A stretch of DNA of 64,000 nt from a virus, in IMG/VR virus record IMGVR_UViG_3300021963_000067, positions 30,778-94,777 of that record; one strand, 5' to 3'. Of this stretch, positions 62,283 through 64,000 are shown one piece after another (within the stretch, counting starts at the first letter, position 1; each line of letters opens with the position of its first letter). Position numbers and translations under genes: made by a program. Below the pieces are notes generated by a model. That model worked only from the letters and a program-made list of their open reading frames with translations. It was not told where the DNA came from and did not search any database.

Positions 62283-63716
62283 TTACGTAGTGGGAAGGCT
62301 GAAACTAAACTTACCTTTACTTCCAGTACCACTATAGCCGTTAGATTCTATTTTGGCTTTTTCTTTGAAGTTAGGCGGATAGACAATATTGACAGATTTT
62401 AAAACTGCATCTTGACCTTTAGCAGAAACTATGCTTTTAGCCTGTACCATGGCAGAACTATTAAGGAAACTACGAATAGCTTCACCAAAATCTATCTTGG
62501 TATCTGAATTAATGTGTCTTGCTACTAGATGCGCAGTTTGAGCCAAACACAAAAAGCTAATATAGCTTCCAGATTTGTATCCACCTAGTTTAAACAATCT
62601 CATTAATGCAGGCGGAACCTTGGACAAATCATTAGGCAACGGATTTTTAACTACAGCATTAGGACTAGCAGGATCGCCCATAAGTTGATACTTAGGATCT
62701 CTAGGTTGTTGTATTACTTCTCGAAGAGCGTTGGCTTCGTCAGCATTTATCAGTTTGTATTTTTCAGCTAATATAATAGGCTGATCCAAACCAGATTCGA
62801 CTTTACAAATGTCTAGAATGTTAACAGCTTCTGGATACATTTTGATGTATTTCTGACCGGTTGTGTTCTGAGATGCTTCTTCTTTGGCCTTCCATATATT
62901 TGTAATAGTGGCCTTAGCGCCTTGTTTACCTTTTGAGCTTACGCCTAAGGATATACCATTCTTAATAATATAACTGTCAACCAACGGATTATTTTGGTCT
63001 ACTGGAAAACTAATACTTGCTCCAGACAGATCGCCGCCTTTAAAAACGTCTGCGATAGCCTGTGTAAGTTGGCCTGTTATCTGTTGATGTCCTGCTATCA
63101 TAGCTACAGGAGCAAGTGTTTCGCAGAAGTCATCTTGTAATGCACTAACTATCGCCCCGCCGCCGAGAAATTGAATTGGCTCACCCGTAGATGCTTGATT
63201 AAGAGATTGTGTTAGCATAGTGCCTTGTGGATGAGTGCTCACCGCTTTCACAATAGATGGAACAGTTCTAGCTCTCCCGTCAGCAATCTTAAGCTGTCCA
63301 GGCTTTAGAGCTGTTTCTGTTTTAATAGTAGAGCTTTTCTTTTTGTCTTTTCCGCCTGCACTAAGTCCCAATACTGCTGTTACTTCACCGTCTGTAATGG
63401 TATTATTTGGATTTTTTGATCGATAAAATTTACCAATGATAAGTTCTTTGCCGTCGTCTGTAGCGAATACTGCAAAGGCAAAACTTTTAGATCCTGTTGG
63501 AGAATTTATCCAAGCAATCTTATTTTTATCCCCCCCAGCCGCATCTAAAACACCTTGTTCTAAACTTTGTTGGTCTGGGTATTTGTCTGCATCAACAGGA
63601 AACTGCCAGTTCCAACTTTGGAACTTAAACTCATTTCCATCGGAATCTACGTAAGTTTCGCCGGGACGTGCCGCACGAAGACCGCTAGCTTCTAAAATTA
63701 GTTCAAAAAATCTCAT
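62283..63716 (-). CDS. Large hypothetical phage protein
   Basis: 477 residues, soluble. The opening RFFELILEASGLRAARPGET is of a kind seen in T4-like marine phages. Beta-rich first 150 residues (SWNWQFPVDADKYPDQQSL), then a helical region with GKQGAKATITNIWKAKEEAS. The pattern ISFPVDQNNPLVDSYII and SSKGKQGAKAT hints at a nucleic-acid-associated enzyme or virion protein, but no catalytic set can be named. Late octamer 5 bases before its ATG. Confidence 0.78.
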   Translation of the reverse strand: MRFFELILEASGLRAARPGETYVDSDGNEFKFQSWNWQFPVDADKYPDQQSLEQGVLDAAGGDKNKIAWINSPTGSKSFAFAVFATDDGKELIIGKFYRSKNPNNTITDGEVTAVLGLSAGGKDKKKSSTIKTETALKPGQLKIADGRARTVPSIVKAVSTHPQGTMLTQSLNQASTGEPIQFLGGGAIVSALQDDFCETLAPVAMIAGHQQITGQLTQAIADVFKGGDLSGASISFPVDQNNPLVDSYIIKNGISLGVSSKGKQGAKATITNIWKAKEEASQNTTGQKYIKMYPEAVNILDICKVESGLDQPIILAEKYKLINADEANALREVIQQPRDPKYQLMGDPASPNAVVKNPLPNDLSKVPPALMRLFKLGGYKSGSYISFLCLAQTAHLVARHINSDTKIDFGEAIRSFLNSSAMVQAKSIVSAKGQDAVLKSVNIVYPPNFKEKAKIESNGYSGTGSKGKFSFSLPTT

Positions 63717-63721
63717 ACTAA

Positions 63722-63729
63722 TATTTAGC
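63722..63729 (-). promoter_or_regulatory. T4-type late promoter octamer (GCTAAATA)
   Basis: Lies 5 bases before ATG 63716 and overlaps the stop region of the upstream gene. Confidence 0.6.
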
Positions 63730-64000
63730 TGATTTCAGGAAACAGGCATTCTTGGATAAAAATCCTAACATCCTCTTCGCTTAGACCCAAACTAACCATT
63801 ACTTTAGGTGTGTGCGGATTTTGTTTCTGATTTTGTGCATAGTAATTCTGATTATATGTAGTATCTTCCGCGGTATTATTAGTTTCACCTACTGTGCTTA
63901 GATAGTGTTCTACACCGTTTCTAGCCATAGCAACAATTTGTTCTAGTTCTTGCTCATCGCTGACATTGGCTGCGGCCACCATACTCTTACTGAAAATACG
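63725..64000 (-). CDS. Hypothetical protein, 5' end beyond the window
   Basis: The frame is open from the window edge to a stop at 63725. An internal ATG at 63982 would give 85 residues (VAAANVSDEQELEQIVAMAR, then a Gln/Asn-rich middle and GLSEEDVRIFIQECLFPE). The six codons before it are also open (RIFSKS), so the true start may lie outside. No motif recognised. Confidence 0.6.
   Translation of the reverse strand, partial: RIFSKSMVAAANVSDEQELEQIVAMARNGVEHYLSTVGETNNTAEDTTYNQNYYAQNQKQNPHTPKVMVSLGLSEEDVRIFIQECLFPEIS

Overview
The window looks like part of the genome of a large, AT-rich, lytic T4-like (myovirus-type) bacteriophage of a Gram-negative, probably aquatic proteobacterium. The phage assignment rests on several things. 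It has viral housekeeping genes: thyX, a ClpP-like protease, a tail-fibre-type structural protein, an HNH endonuclease, two phosphoesterases and a CX5R phosphatase. It has very tight packing with ATGA-type overlaps. It has a large tRNA array. It also carries 24 octamers of the T4 late-promoter type (consensus N-N-TAAATA), each just upstream of a start codon. I see no integrase, no rRNA and no CRISPR array. The Gram-negative host is inferred from curli secretion genes and periplasmic solute-binding proteins.

Layout. (1) 1-2.7 kb, minus strand: thyX, a prolyl-hydroxylase-like oxygenase, a phage structural/hypothetical protein, an Hc1 histone-like protein and an odd tRNA-like gene. (2) 2.8-23.3 kb: a mosaic of small operons on both strands packed with enzyme genes: DUF3050, two B12-type radical SAM proteins, a fatty-acid hydroxylase, a fatty-acid desaturase, a Rieske protein, a sulfotransferase, a PurD-like ATP-grasp protein, a kinase/nucleotidyltransferase fusion, SDRs, PP-loop ATPases, an orphan tripartite-tricarboxylate-type binding protein and nine 2OG-Fe(II)-oxygenase-like proteins, one of them degenerate. 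(3) 23.3-26.4 kb: tail-fibre-like gene, then phosphoesterase and phosphatase genes. (4) 26.4-36 kb: a second enzyme island with an ATP-grasp ligase, a second orphan binding protein, two PP-loop paralogues around a PLP enzyme, an alpha/beta hydrolase, an SGNH hydrolase and more oxygenases. (5) 34.2-44.5 kb: 27 tRNA genes covering all 20 amino acids, interleaved with small genes, an RNA polymerase omega homologue, a methyltransferase, an HNH gene and several strongly folded non-coding stretches. (6) 44.7-52.8 kb: an early-type operon region of small phage proteins, including a tandem family sharing a C-terminal motif, driven by consensus sigma-70 promoters. (7) 52.9-54.9 kb, plus strand: a run of small membrane proteins. 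(8) 54.9-62.2 kb, minus strand: a curli-type operon (csgF, csgG with an SH3 tail, curlin, FecR-like, second curlin-repeat protein) ending in a CHASE2 adenylate/guanylate cyclase. (9) 62.3-64 kb: phage hypothetical proteins, the last running off the window.

How the parts fit. Two promoter classes are readable by eye. Early-type promoters have a near-consensus -35 and -10 with exactly 17 bases between them, and all are on the minus strand. Late-type promoters are the TAAATA octamers. Late octamers fall into two groups: 4-8 bases before the start codon (predicted leaderless mRNAs, nearly all enzyme-cargo genes) and 19-30 bases before it (normal leaders). The cargo genes therefore appear to be expressed late through a shared plug-in promoter-start format. 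The curli operon also has a late-type promoter, so amyloid secretion would belong to the late stage of infection.

Functions named below come from motifs and remembered family features only. No database search was possible.
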